Of a stretch of DNA of 12,481 nucleotides, positions 6,643-11,896 are shown one piece after another (positions within the stretch are counted from its first letter, which is position 1; each line of letters begins with the position of its first letter). The notes under the pieces are model-generated. The model searched no databases. It was not told the DNA's origin and was given only the letters and a program-made list of their open reading frames with translations. The position numbers were made by a program, and so were the translations under genes. The DNA comes from Clostridiales bacterium (GTDB lineage: Bacteria; Bacillota_A; Clostridia; Oscillospirales; Oscillospiraceae), in NCBI GenBank assembly GCA_022777455.1, contig JALFGI010000259.1:1-12481 (forward strand). Reading direction: 5' to 3'.

Positions 6643-8540
6643 TGCCTCCTGTGAAAATGCGCGGCGACGGCCGCATGGCAAAAAGCCCCAAAAAGACCAT
6701 GATGCGGCTGCTGGGCTATTTGAAAAATTACACCCCGGTGCTGCTGATCGTTCTGGTGTGCATCATCCTTTCCTCCCTGGCCCAAACCATTGGAAGCCGG
6801 AGCCTGGGAACCTTGGTGGATGAGTACATTCTGCCCATGGTGGCCGCCGGTTCCCAGGATTTCGGGCCCATGGCAGGCTTTCTGATGAAAATCGCCGCCA
6901 TCTTCGGTGTGGGCATTCTGAGCGCCTTTTTCATGAACTATCTGCTGGTGGCCGTGACCCAGGGGGTGCAGAAAACCATCCGGGACGAGATGTTCCGGAA
7001 AATGCAGCGGCTTCCCCTGCGCTATTTCGATTCCAACACCGCCGGCAATATCATGTCCCGCTACACCAGCGACACCGACACCCTGCGCCAGATGGTCAGC
7101 CAGTCGATCCCGCAGTGTGTCTCCTCCATCATCACTCTGGTGGTAGTGGCCTGGAATCTGATCGATACCAGCTGGCTGCTGTTCATCGTGATGCTGTTCA
7201 CCATCACTTTGATTGTGTATGTTACCAAGTACCTGGCGGGAAAATCCAGCAAGTATTTCATCGGCCAGCAGAAGTCTCTGGGTGCGGTGAACGGCTACAT
7301 CGAGGAAATGATCACAGGTCAGCGGGTGGTGAAGATTTTCAACCACGAGCGTACCTGCGAGCAGGAATTCGACGCCCTGAACGAGCAGCTCTGCGCCAAT
7401 GCCTATTCCGCCGGCAAATTCTCCAATGTCATGGGCCCCATCAACAATAACCTGGGCTATATCCAGTATGCCGTTCTGGCCATTGCGGGCGGCATGATGG
7501 TGGTGCTGTCCGACGGGCAGATGCTCACCCTGGGCAGCCTGATGGCATTCATGATCCTCTCCCGCAGCTTCAACATGCCCATCTCCCAGATTTCCAACCA
7601 GATCAACGCCATTGTCATGGCGCTGGCCGGCGCGGAGCGGATCTTCGACCTGATGGACCAGGAGCCGGAGCAGGACGAAGGCTATGTCCACCTGGTCAAC
7701 GCCCGAATCGACGAGGCAGGCAACATCACCGAGGTGCCGGAGCGTACCGGCCGCTGGGCCTGGAAGCACTACCACAAGGCGGACGATACCACCACCTACC
7801 AGGAGCTGAAGGGCGACATCTACATGGAGCATGTGGACTTTGGCTATGTGCCGGAAAAGATCGTGCTGCATGACGTGTCATTGTATGCCAAGCCCGGGCA
7901 GAAAATCGCTTTCGTGGGCGCTACCGGCGCGGGTAAGACCACCATCACCAACCTGATCAACCGGTTCTACGATATTGATGACGGCAAGATTCGCTACGAC
8001 AACATCAACATCAACAAAATCTGCAAGAGCGACCTGCGCCGGTCTTTGGGCGTGGTGCTCCAGGATACCAATCTGTTCACCGGTACGGTGATGGACAACA
8101 TCCGCTACGGCAAGCTGGATGCCACCGACGAGGAGTGTATCCACGCCGCCAAGCTGGCCAATGCCCACGACTTCATCACCCGCCTGCCCGAGGGTTACAA
8201 CACCATGCTCACCGGCAACGCATCCCGGCTCTCCCAGGGTCAGCGCCAGCTGATCGCCATTGCCCGGGCCGCCGTGGCGGACCCCCCGGTGATGATCCTG
8301 GATGAGGCCACCTCCTCCATCGACACCTACACCGAGGCCCAGGTCCAGGCGGGCATGGATGCCCTGATGAAGGGCAGAACCGTCTTCGTCATCGCCCACC
8401 GGCTGTCCACCGTCCGCAATTCCGACTGCATCATGGTGCTGGACCACGGCAGAATCATCGAGCGGGGCACCCACGACGATCTGATCGCCCAGAAGGGCAC
8501 CTATTACCGGCTGTATATCGGCGATTTCGAACTGGAATAA
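6642..8540 (+). CDS. ABC exporter half-transporter, catalytic-site subunit
   Basis: This 632-residue partner has six membrane helices in roughly the first 320 residues, then a charged linker of about 50 residues (337-390, including RTGRWAWKHYHKAD) and an ATPase domain. Walker A is GATGAGKTT (426-434), Walker B ends in D554-E555 with the catalytic Glu, and the switch His is H586, so its ATP-cleaving residues are intact. Its signature is LSQGQ (530-534) instead of LSGGQ. Paired with the canonical signature of the previous subunit it completes one competent site, while its own LSQGQ faces the degenerate partner site. The start overlaps the upstream stop by one base (TAATG), with AAGGAAGGGA as ribosome binding site. 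The linker appears typical of BmrD-like Clostridial partners, from memory. Confidence 0.95.
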   Translation: MPPVKMRGDGRMAKSPKKTMMRLLGYLKNYTPVLLIVLVCIILSSLAQTIGSRSLGTLVDEYILPMVAAGSQDFGPMAGFLMKIAAIFGVGILSAFFMNYLLVAVTQGVQKTIRDEMFRKMQRLPLRYFDSNTAGNIMSRYTSDTDTLRQMVSQSIPQCVSSIITLVVVAWNLIDTSWLLFIVMLFTITLIVYVTKYLAGKSSKYFIGQQKSLGAVNGYIEEMITGQRVVKIFNHERTCEQEFDALNEQLCANAYSAGKFSNVMGPINNNLGYIQYAVLAIAGGMMVVLSDGQMLTLGSLMAFMILSRSFNMPISQISNQINAIVMALAGAERIFDLMDQEPEQDEGYVHLVNARIDEAGNITEVPERTGRWAWKHYHKADDTTTYQELKGDIYMEHVDFGYVPEKIVLHDVSLYAKPGQKIAFVGATGAGKTTITNLINRFYDIDDGKIRYDNININKICKSDLRRSLGVVLQDTNLFTGTVMDNIRYGKLDATDEECIHAAKLANAHDFITRLPEGYNTMLTGNASRLSQGQRQLIAIARAAVADPPVMILDEATSSIDTYTEAQVQAGMDALMKGRTVFVIAHRLSTVRNSDCIMVLDHGRIIERGTHDDLIAQKGTYYRLYIGDFELE

Positions 8541-8550
8541 TTCTTATCAA

Positions 8551-8579
8551 AGCAGCCGCCATCCCGGCGGCTGCTTTTT
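8551..8579 (+). terminator. Terminator of the MarR-ABC operon
   Basis: AGCAGCCGCC (8551-8560) pairs perfectly with GGCGGCTGCT (8566-8575) around a 5-base loop, and the stem runs into TTTTT. Confidence 0.93.
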
Positions 8580-8601
8580 CGGGAAAAAACGAAAAAGGGG
8601 C

Positions 8602-8629
8602 TTGACATTTTAATGAAATCTGGTATAAT
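8602..8629 (+). promoter_or_regulatory. Promoter of tRNA-Val
   Basis: TTGACA (8602-8607) and TATAAT (8624-8629) are both perfect, with a 16-base spacer and a TG just before the -10. The tRNA begins 19 bases after the -10 box, as expected for a strong stable-RNA promoter. Confidence 0.92.
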
Positions 8630-8647
8630 GCTTCTTGTTCCCGGTAG

Positions 8648-8724
8648 GGAGGCTTAGCTCAGCTGGTTAGAGCGCATGCTTCACACGCATGAGGTCACAG
8701 GTTCGAGTCCCGTAGTCTCCACCA
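8648..8724 (+). tRNA. tRNA-Val (anticodon CAC)
   Basis: The cloverleaf folds with acceptor strand GGAGGCT against AGTCTCC (one G-U pair), D stem GCTC/GAGC, anticodon stem CATGC/GCATG with loop TTCACAC, and T arm ACAGG-TTCGAGT-CCCGT. The anticodon CAC reads GTG valine codons. CCA is encoded (8722-8724). The T stem has an A-C mismatch at the middle pair. Both this mismatch and the G-U pair involve bases in the 3' part that is duplicated downstream, consistent with (not proof of) replacement of the 3' end during integration. Confidence 0.95.
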
Positions 8725-8726
8725 AA
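8703..8726 (+). repeat. tRNA-Val 3'-end direct repeat, copy within the tRNA
   Basis: These bases cover the T loop to CCA, plus AA. They are identical to 8859-8882, with starts 156 bases apart. Together they look like the flanking att copies left by tRNA-targeted integration. Confidence 0.85.
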
Positions 8727-8730
8727 AAGA

Positions 8731-8760
8731 AACCGCACCGTCAGGTGCGGTTTTCTTTTC
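8731..8760 (+). terminator. Terminator after tRNA-Val
   Basis: AACCGCACC (8731-8739) pairs with GGTGCGGTT (8744-8752) around GTCA and is followed by TTCTTTT. Confidence 0.9.
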
Positions 8761-8798
8761 GGTGGGGGATAAACGAAGGGGCTCGAACCCATCTAAAT

Positions 8799-8845
8799 GC
8801 AAGTGCCCAGTGGGCACTTGCCAGCCGCCGGCTGGACGGCGGCTG
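8799..8845. repeat. Two adjacent perfect hairpins in the tRNA-flanking block
   Basis: GCAAGTGCCCA-G-TGGGCACTTGC (8799-8821) is perfect apart from its central base. It is followed at once by CAGCCGCCG (8822-8830) pairing with CGGCGGCTG (8837-8845) around GCTGGA. They lie between the two copies of the tRNA end. Neither has a T tract, so they are unlikely to be terminators. Confidence 0.8.
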
Positions 8846-8858
8846 CACCATAATGAAA

Positions 8859-8882
8859 TCGAGTCCCGTAGTCTCCACCAAA
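8859..8882 (+). repeat. tRNA-Val 3'-end direct repeat, downstream copy (att-like)
   Basis: This copy is identical to 8703-8726 but lacks the rest of a tRNA, so it is not a functional gene. It marks one edge of a 156-base block and is directly followed by a second terminator and AT-rich DNA. Confidence 0.85.
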
Positions 8883-8920
8883 CCCTTGAAAGCCAAGTGT
8901 TTTCAAGGGTTTTTCTTTTT
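8880..8920 (+). terminator. Second terminator after the tRNA-end duplicate
   Basis: AAACCCTTGAAA (8880-8891) pairs with TTTCAAGGGTTT (8901-8912), with a T-rich tail to about 8921. Its place right after a tRNA 3' end suggests it could be the original tRNA terminator, displaced by insertion of the block before it. Confidence 0.85.
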
Positions 8921-8934
8921 TCAGACAAACAGCA

Positions 8935-8979
8935 AGACCACATGCTTTCTCCATCATTTTTGAGGAAGGCATGTGGTCT
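8935..8979. promoter_or_regulatory. 11-bp inverted repeat over the integrase-fragment start
   Basis: AGACCACATGC (8935-8945) and GCATGTGGTCT (8969-8979) are perfect inverted repeats with a 23-base spacer. The right arm contains the predicted ATG at 8971. It could be a recombinase or regulator site, or an RNA hairpin sequestering the start. Confidence 0.6.
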
Positions 8980-9288
8980 AAATTGTTGAGGAAAATTAAA
9001 AAGGAGAAGCTGAAAAATCAAACAATTTCAGCAGTTTTTGAAGAGTTCGTTCGAGCGAGGACAGCAGATGGTGTGTCGCCTGTAACATTGCAGACATACC
9101 ACAATCATCTTCACTGCATCTCTAACCATCTGGACATTGAAATGCCCTTGGCTGAACTCACTAAGGACGACTTGAACACCATGGTTGTATCTATGAGGCA
9201 GTCAGGGTTGGCACACAATTCTGTTTCATCTTATGCAAGAGTATTTCGTACTTTCCTGAATTGGTGCAGGCAAGAGGGCAAGGCATAA
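8971..9288 (+). pseudogene. Truncated tyrosine recombinase (integrase), N-terminal part only
   Basis: The 105-residue frame resembles the SAM-like core-binding domain of tyrosine recombinases. Residues about 18-100 contain TLQTYHNHLHCISNHL, a TKDDLNTMV segment and NSVSSYARVFRTFLNW, the usual pattern before the catalytic domain. Intact enzymes are roughly 300-400 residues, and the R...HxxR...Y catalytic half is absent here and in the following 250 bases. Right after the stop another frame reads INYYRPEIKYK (about 9295-9330), which faintly resembles the usual linker to the catalytic domain, so a frameshift near 9280 followed by a deletion is possible. GAGGAAGG (8962-8969) is close to the ATG. 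Its position beside a duplicated tRNA end suggests it once integrated the element here. Confidence 0.75.
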
Positions 9289-9478
9289 AAGCCATCAACT
9301 ACTATCGTCCAGAAATTAAATACAAAAACACTTGTAACAGCAAGAATCCTCAATTTTGAATGGTACACTTCAAAAGATGATGAAAGAGTTCAAAAGTTGA
9401 CCCTTTGTGTCGATTTGATGTGATTTGGAGTGTTTTACATAGAAATAGCCCTGCCAGCTGGCAAGGCTCAATCTGTCA
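9289..9478. other. AT-rich non-coding stretch after the integrase fragment
   Basis: No convincing gene is seen. The integrase frame stays open for about 47 codons after its stop but does not resemble recombinase sequence. The short palindrome GCCAGCTGGC lies near 9454-9463. This is probably degraded element DNA. Confidence 0.5.
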
Positions 9479-9512
9479 AAGAAGCAAGTAGCTTGAGGGC
9501 TACTTGCTTCTT
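9479..9512. terminator. Terminator of the propeller gene (minus strand)
   Basis: AAGAAGCAAGTAGC (9479-9492) pairs perfectly with GCTACTTGCTTCTT (9499-9512) around a 6-base loop. It lies about 30 bases past the stop of the minus-strand gene. The following T run is short on both strands (TTT on minus), so termination may be moderate. Confidence 0.7.
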
Positions 9513-9542
9513 CCTTGTTATTTACTTATGTAAATCTTCTCT

Positions 9543-10559
9543 TTATTTCCACTCTGTTTTCTGTTGGCCAACTTCATTACACCAGTAGATATGAGAACCA
9601 TTGCTGCCCTGAGTCCAATATATCAGCTTATCGCCTAACCATTGCATATATCTAACCATATCCTCCTGAGTAATCTGCATCACATCAGATCCATCTTTTT
9701 TACAACGGTATATTCTTAATCCATCTTGATAGTTCGTAAAGTAAATATAATCCTCATGGATAATCATGCTACACGCTTCAAACGGCACTTTTATTTGAGT
9801 ATTTTCAGTTCCGTCTGGCCTCATTTTCCAGAAGGTGAGACTATCATCTTTTGCATTCTGCTCACTCAAATAATAAATGTATTCTCCATCGTAAATTGGA
9901 TAATGTGACTTATAAGAATTCAGCTTTGTATCCGTATTCGTTTCCATATTGTATAAATGAAGCGATTCATTATCTGCATCTTTTTGGTATAGAATCACGT
10001 CACCATACGCGAAAGGATAAAACACTTCACAGTCGAGAATCAGTTCAGAATTGTTTCCATCTAAATCACATCGGTACAGTTTATCGTCGGAACCCTTGGT
10101 ATAGTATATGAATTCATCTGTAAAACAAACTTCATGTACATCTGGAATTATTGTATTAACATTTGAACCAGAAGTGAGCATTTTTACGATCTCAAACTGA
10201 TTGTTGTTCACCTGTCCCCAATAGTACACATATGGTCCAATTAAAGCTTTTACCCCTACATAGTATTGTGTTGTTTTACCGACATTGTATCGCTCTGATC
10301 CACCGTTTGCTTTCTTTAACACATCACCAACACCGCTGCTCAAATTGGGACCATATATCCAATTATCATCAAATACTGTAAACAGATTACCTCCATTATT
10401 ATTCCCTTGCTGTTCAATTAGCTCATACCATTCTGAATATGTCAAAATAGAAGGATTTTCAAAGATATTTCCTTTGCTTTCTGCATTTGCGGTAACTTCA
10501 AGAGGGAGCATCCCCATGTAAACAATTGCAAGCAGCAAAATTGAGATAATTTTCTTCAT
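9543..10559 (-). CDS. Secreted beta-propeller-like protein (DUF5050-like)
   Basis: The 338-residue product has a clear signal peptide: basic MKK, a hydrophobic core to about residue 20, and a likely cleavage near VTANA-ES (26/27). The body carries repeated blade-like segments in which an aromatic strand (VYYWG at 111, IYYTKG at 151, YIYYLS at 227, YIYFTN at 271, LIYWTQG at 312) is followed by a residue-poor turn and phrases such as LYRCDLDGNN (161-170) and IYRCKKDGSD (283-292). This pattern is typical of DUF5050/TolB-like propellers that are exported and of unknown ligand. AAAGGAG lies 8 bases before the ATG. The gene is intact, has its own promoter and terminator, and is AT-rich compared with metG and the ABC genes, which fits acquired cargo. 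No enzymatic motif is recognised. Confidence 0.75.
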   Translation of the reverse strand: MKKIISILLLAIVYMGMLPLEVTANAESKGNIFENPSILTYSEWYELIEQQGNNNGGNLFTVFDDNWIYGPNLSSGVGDVLKKANGGSERYNVGKTTQYYVGVKALIGPYVYYWGQVNNNQFEIVKMLTSGSNVNTIIPDVHEVCFTDEFIYYTKGSDDKLYRCDLDGNNSELILDCEVFYPFAYGDVILYQKDADNESLHLYNMETNTDTKLNSYKSHYPIYDGEYIYYLSEQNAKDDSLTFWKMRPDGTENTQIKVPFEACSMIIHEDYIYFTNYQDGLRIYRCKKDGSDVMQITQEDMVRYMQWLGDKLIYWTQGSNGSHIYWCNEVGQQKTEWK

Positions 10560-10627
10560 ATTACATTCTCCTTTATTGTATGTCTTTTACTATGCAACAA
10601 CAATTCTAAAATCAATCCCCTTTCAAA

Positions 10628-10663
10628 TAAAGGTTCGCGTCTAAAGGTTCATGCTTAAGGTTA
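10628..10663. repeat. Three direct repeats with 14-base period in the propeller-gene leader
   Basis: TAAAGGTTC at 10628-10636 and 10642-10650, and the weaker TTAAGGTTA at 10655-10663, are phased about 14 bases apart. They lie between the predicted promoter and the start codon of the minus-strand propeller gene, so they are in its untranslated leader. Confidence 0.6.
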
Positions 10664-10702
10664 CACAGTTCTCAGATATAAAAGATATCATTTCACTATG
10701 TT

Positions 10703-10731
10703 ATTATAATTCATCTAAAATGGTAAAGCAA
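10703..10731 (-). promoter_or_regulatory. Promoter of the propeller gene
   Basis: On the minus strand, TTGCTT (10731-10726) and a perfect TATAAT (10708-10703) are 17 bases apart. This predicts an untranslated leader of about 135 bases, longer than that of the other protein genes here without a riboswitch. Confidence 0.7.
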
Positions 10732-10751
10732 GTTACAAATGCTCTAAATCC

Positions 10752-11032
10752 TCATAATCCCATCTGTTGATTCTGCTGTGCCAGCTTTGAGGGTGCATAG
10801 CCGCCAGCCACAAGTTTCTCATAGTTTAACCTATGAGAAATACACAACCCACCACGGCACTCTTGCCGTGGAACTCGTAGCCCTGGTCAGCAATCGCCTT
10901 GAGAATCTCAGGTAGAACCAGCTCATAAGTCTCACAGCGAACCGACGCTTCATCTGTACAGCAAACCTCGTTGTCTGTAACCAGGAGGCAGTTAGCAAAC
11001 TGTGCAAACCGGGGTGCTTTTCTTTTTGGTGT
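10752..11032 (-). pseudogene. Frameshifted, truncated remnant of an unrecognised gene
   Basis: On the minus strand a coding-like stretch runs without a start from about 11032 and includes FANCLLVTDNEVCC, CETYELVLPEILKAI and YEFHGKSAVV, hitting a stop at 10826-10828. Near GTGGTGGG (about 10844-10852) the -1 frame takes over naturally with GGLCISHRLNYEKLVAGGYA and PSKLAQQNQQMGL, ending at TGA 10752-10754. Read together, the two frames look like the C-terminal ~90 residues of one protein broken by a single-base indel. The 5' end is missing: an in-frame TAA lies at 11033-11035. I do not recognise the family. It is just upstream of the propeller gene's promoter and in the same AT-rich segment, so it is probably decayed element cargo. 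Confidence 0.6.
10815..10840. repeat. 10-bp perfect hairpin inside the gene remnant
   Basis: TTTCTCATAG (10815-10824) pairs perfectly with CTATGAGAAA (10831-10840) around TTTAAC. The premature stop of the first reading frame falls in the loop. No T tract follows on either strand. It may be chance within coding sequence, since the alternative frame reads through it. Confidence 0.6.
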
Positions 11033-11052
11033 TTACGGCTTATATCAGCAAG

Positions 11053-11070
11053 AAATTGTAATTTGGCGGG
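11053..11070. repeat. Partial copy of the dispersed repeat
   Basis: AAATTGTAATTTGGCGGG is identical to 4311-4328, but the second half of the palindrome is missing and the sequence continues TTAAATTTTG. It marks the return from AT-rich DNA to the repeat-rich chromosomal background. Confidence 0.75.
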
Positions 11071-11078
11071 TTAAATTT

Positions 11079-11198
11079 TGCACAATCCCGTAGGGGCCGA
11101 TGCCCACATCGGCCCGTTGTGCATGGTACGAATTCGCCGAAATATTTCGGTAATCGGAACATTTTACCGCGGGGCGATGTGGGCATCGCCTCCTACGA
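11079..11198. repeat. Paired GTAGGGG hairpins in inverted orientation
   Basis: The left unit (11090-11116) begins GTAGGGGCCGATG and folds with GGGCCGATG (11094-11102) against CATCGGCCC (11107-11115). An outer TGCACAA/TTGTGCA pair (about 11079-11085 and 11117-11123) flanks it. The right unit (11171-11198) contains GGCGATGTGGGCATCGCC and ends CTCCTACGA, a near reverse complement of the left one. Between them is the palindrome CCGAAATATTTCGG (11138-11151). The whole resembles a small element with inverted ends and no gene. Confidence 0.65.
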
Positions 11199-11245
11199 GG
11201 GGGTGCGTCGTTGTTTTCATCGGGAGGCAAATCCGCGCGTTTTTC

Positions 11246-11274
11246 TTGCATTTCATCGGGCAATATGGTATGAT
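11246..11274 (+). promoter_or_regulatory. Promoter of the small secreted protein gene
   Basis: TTGCAT (11246-11251) and TATGAT (11269-11274) are spaced by 17 bases, about 75 bases before the start codon. Confidence 0.6.
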
Positions 11275-11350
11275 TCTTTCATCACCCCGCTCTATGCGGC
11301 CGCTTGGCAGCCAGGGGCGGAGATGGATAAATAAAAGGGGAGTATAGATT

Positions 11351-11749
11351 ATGAAGAGATTGCTCGCAGTTGTTTTGGCATTGACCCTGATGTTCACCGC
11401 CCTTTTCTGCACAACCGCCGGCGCCAGCCCTGACATGAGTGACCTGATCCGTTTCATTCCCACCGAAATCGTCGTTTCCACAAACAAGGTTGAAGTCAGC
11501 GGCTATTTCGTGAATCTGAATGGGGATGTGACGGTGAAAGATTTCACGGATTTTGAGATGGAGGTCTACCAGGATGGCGAGCTGCTGGTGGAGGGCAGTT
11601 TTGGTGAGATCGATGCGTTTTCGATCAAGCCTCTGAGCGTTCAGTATCAGTCCTTCACCTTCAATGGTGCCCATGATTTAAATGAAGGAACCTACAGCTG
11701 CGGAGATGCGGTCTACGCCGCGTTCACCTGTAATTACAAGTATGTCTGA
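11351..11749 (+). CDS. Small secreted protein of unknown function
   Basis: The 132-residue product has a strong Sec signal peptide (MKRLLAVVLALTLMFTALF, likely cleaved after TTAGA near residue 25). C20 lies within the signal but lacks a good lipobox. The mature part of about 107 residues alternates short beta-strand-like segments (VEVSGYFVNLNGD, DFEMEVYQDGELL, YQSFTFNGAHDL), suggesting a single Ig-like or similar beta-sandwich domain. Two cysteines near the end (SCGD and FTCN) could form a disulfide. No catalytic motif is recognised; a resemblance to extracellular SLAP-like domains is a weak impression only. GGGGAG lies about 9 bases before the ATG. The gene stands alone between its promoter and a terminator, and its composition matches the chromosomal genes rather than the AT-rich segment. 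Confidence 0.8.
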   Translation: MKRLLAVVLALTLMFTALFCTTAGASPDMSDLIRFIPTEIVVSTNKVEVSGYFVNLNGDVTVKDFTDFEMEVYQDGELLVEGSFGEIDAFSIKPLSVQYQSFTFNGAHDLNEGTYSCGDAVYAAFTCNYKYV

Positions 11750-11799
11750 CCGGCGGTCAACAAATCGCTGAATTTGGAATGATTTCCTGCCGCAGGGCA

Positions 11800-11837
11800 A
11801 CGCCCGCGTTTCTCCGTCGGAGGAACGCGGGTGTTTT
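11800..11837 (+). terminator. Terminator after the small secreted protein gene
   Basis: ACGCCCGCGTT (11800-11810) pairs with AACGCGGGTGT (11824-11834), extended by CTCC/GGAG with single-base bulges, and is followed by TTTTA. It lies between this gene and sfsA. Confidence 0.8.
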
Positions 11838-11896
11838 AGCGGAGGGAAGCCGCCTTCTGCCCCTGTCCGGGAGAATTCCATTGGGAGGGAAAACGA

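Noticed and set aside
4909..6681. Long (590-codon) open frame on the minus strand opposite the first ABC subunit
   Set aside because: It is rich in His, Gly and Gln with no family motif, and mirrors a GC-rich gene with clear ABC motifs on the plus strand. It is an antisense shadow.
6600..7871. 423-codon minus-strand open frame opposite the second ABC subunit
   Set aside because: Same His/Gly-rich shadow composition, no ribosome binding site, and the plus strand is unmistakably coding.
8695..9021. Minus-strand frame containing WWRLRDSN twice
   Set aside because: WWRLRDSN is the reverse translation of the tRNA 3' end, a familiar false protein. It only reflects the duplicated tRNA tail.
10733..10822. 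Short minus-strand frame MRNLWLAAMHPQSW... downstream of the first stop
   Set aside because: The overlapping frame ending at 10752 reads far more like protein and joins naturally to the upstream fragment; this one is out of frame.
8725..11052. Possible defence or toxin-antitoxin system in the AT-rich segment
   Set aside because: Only an integrase fragment, a secreted propeller-like protein and an unrecognised remnant are present; no nuclease, toxin, antitoxin or methylase motif could be seen.
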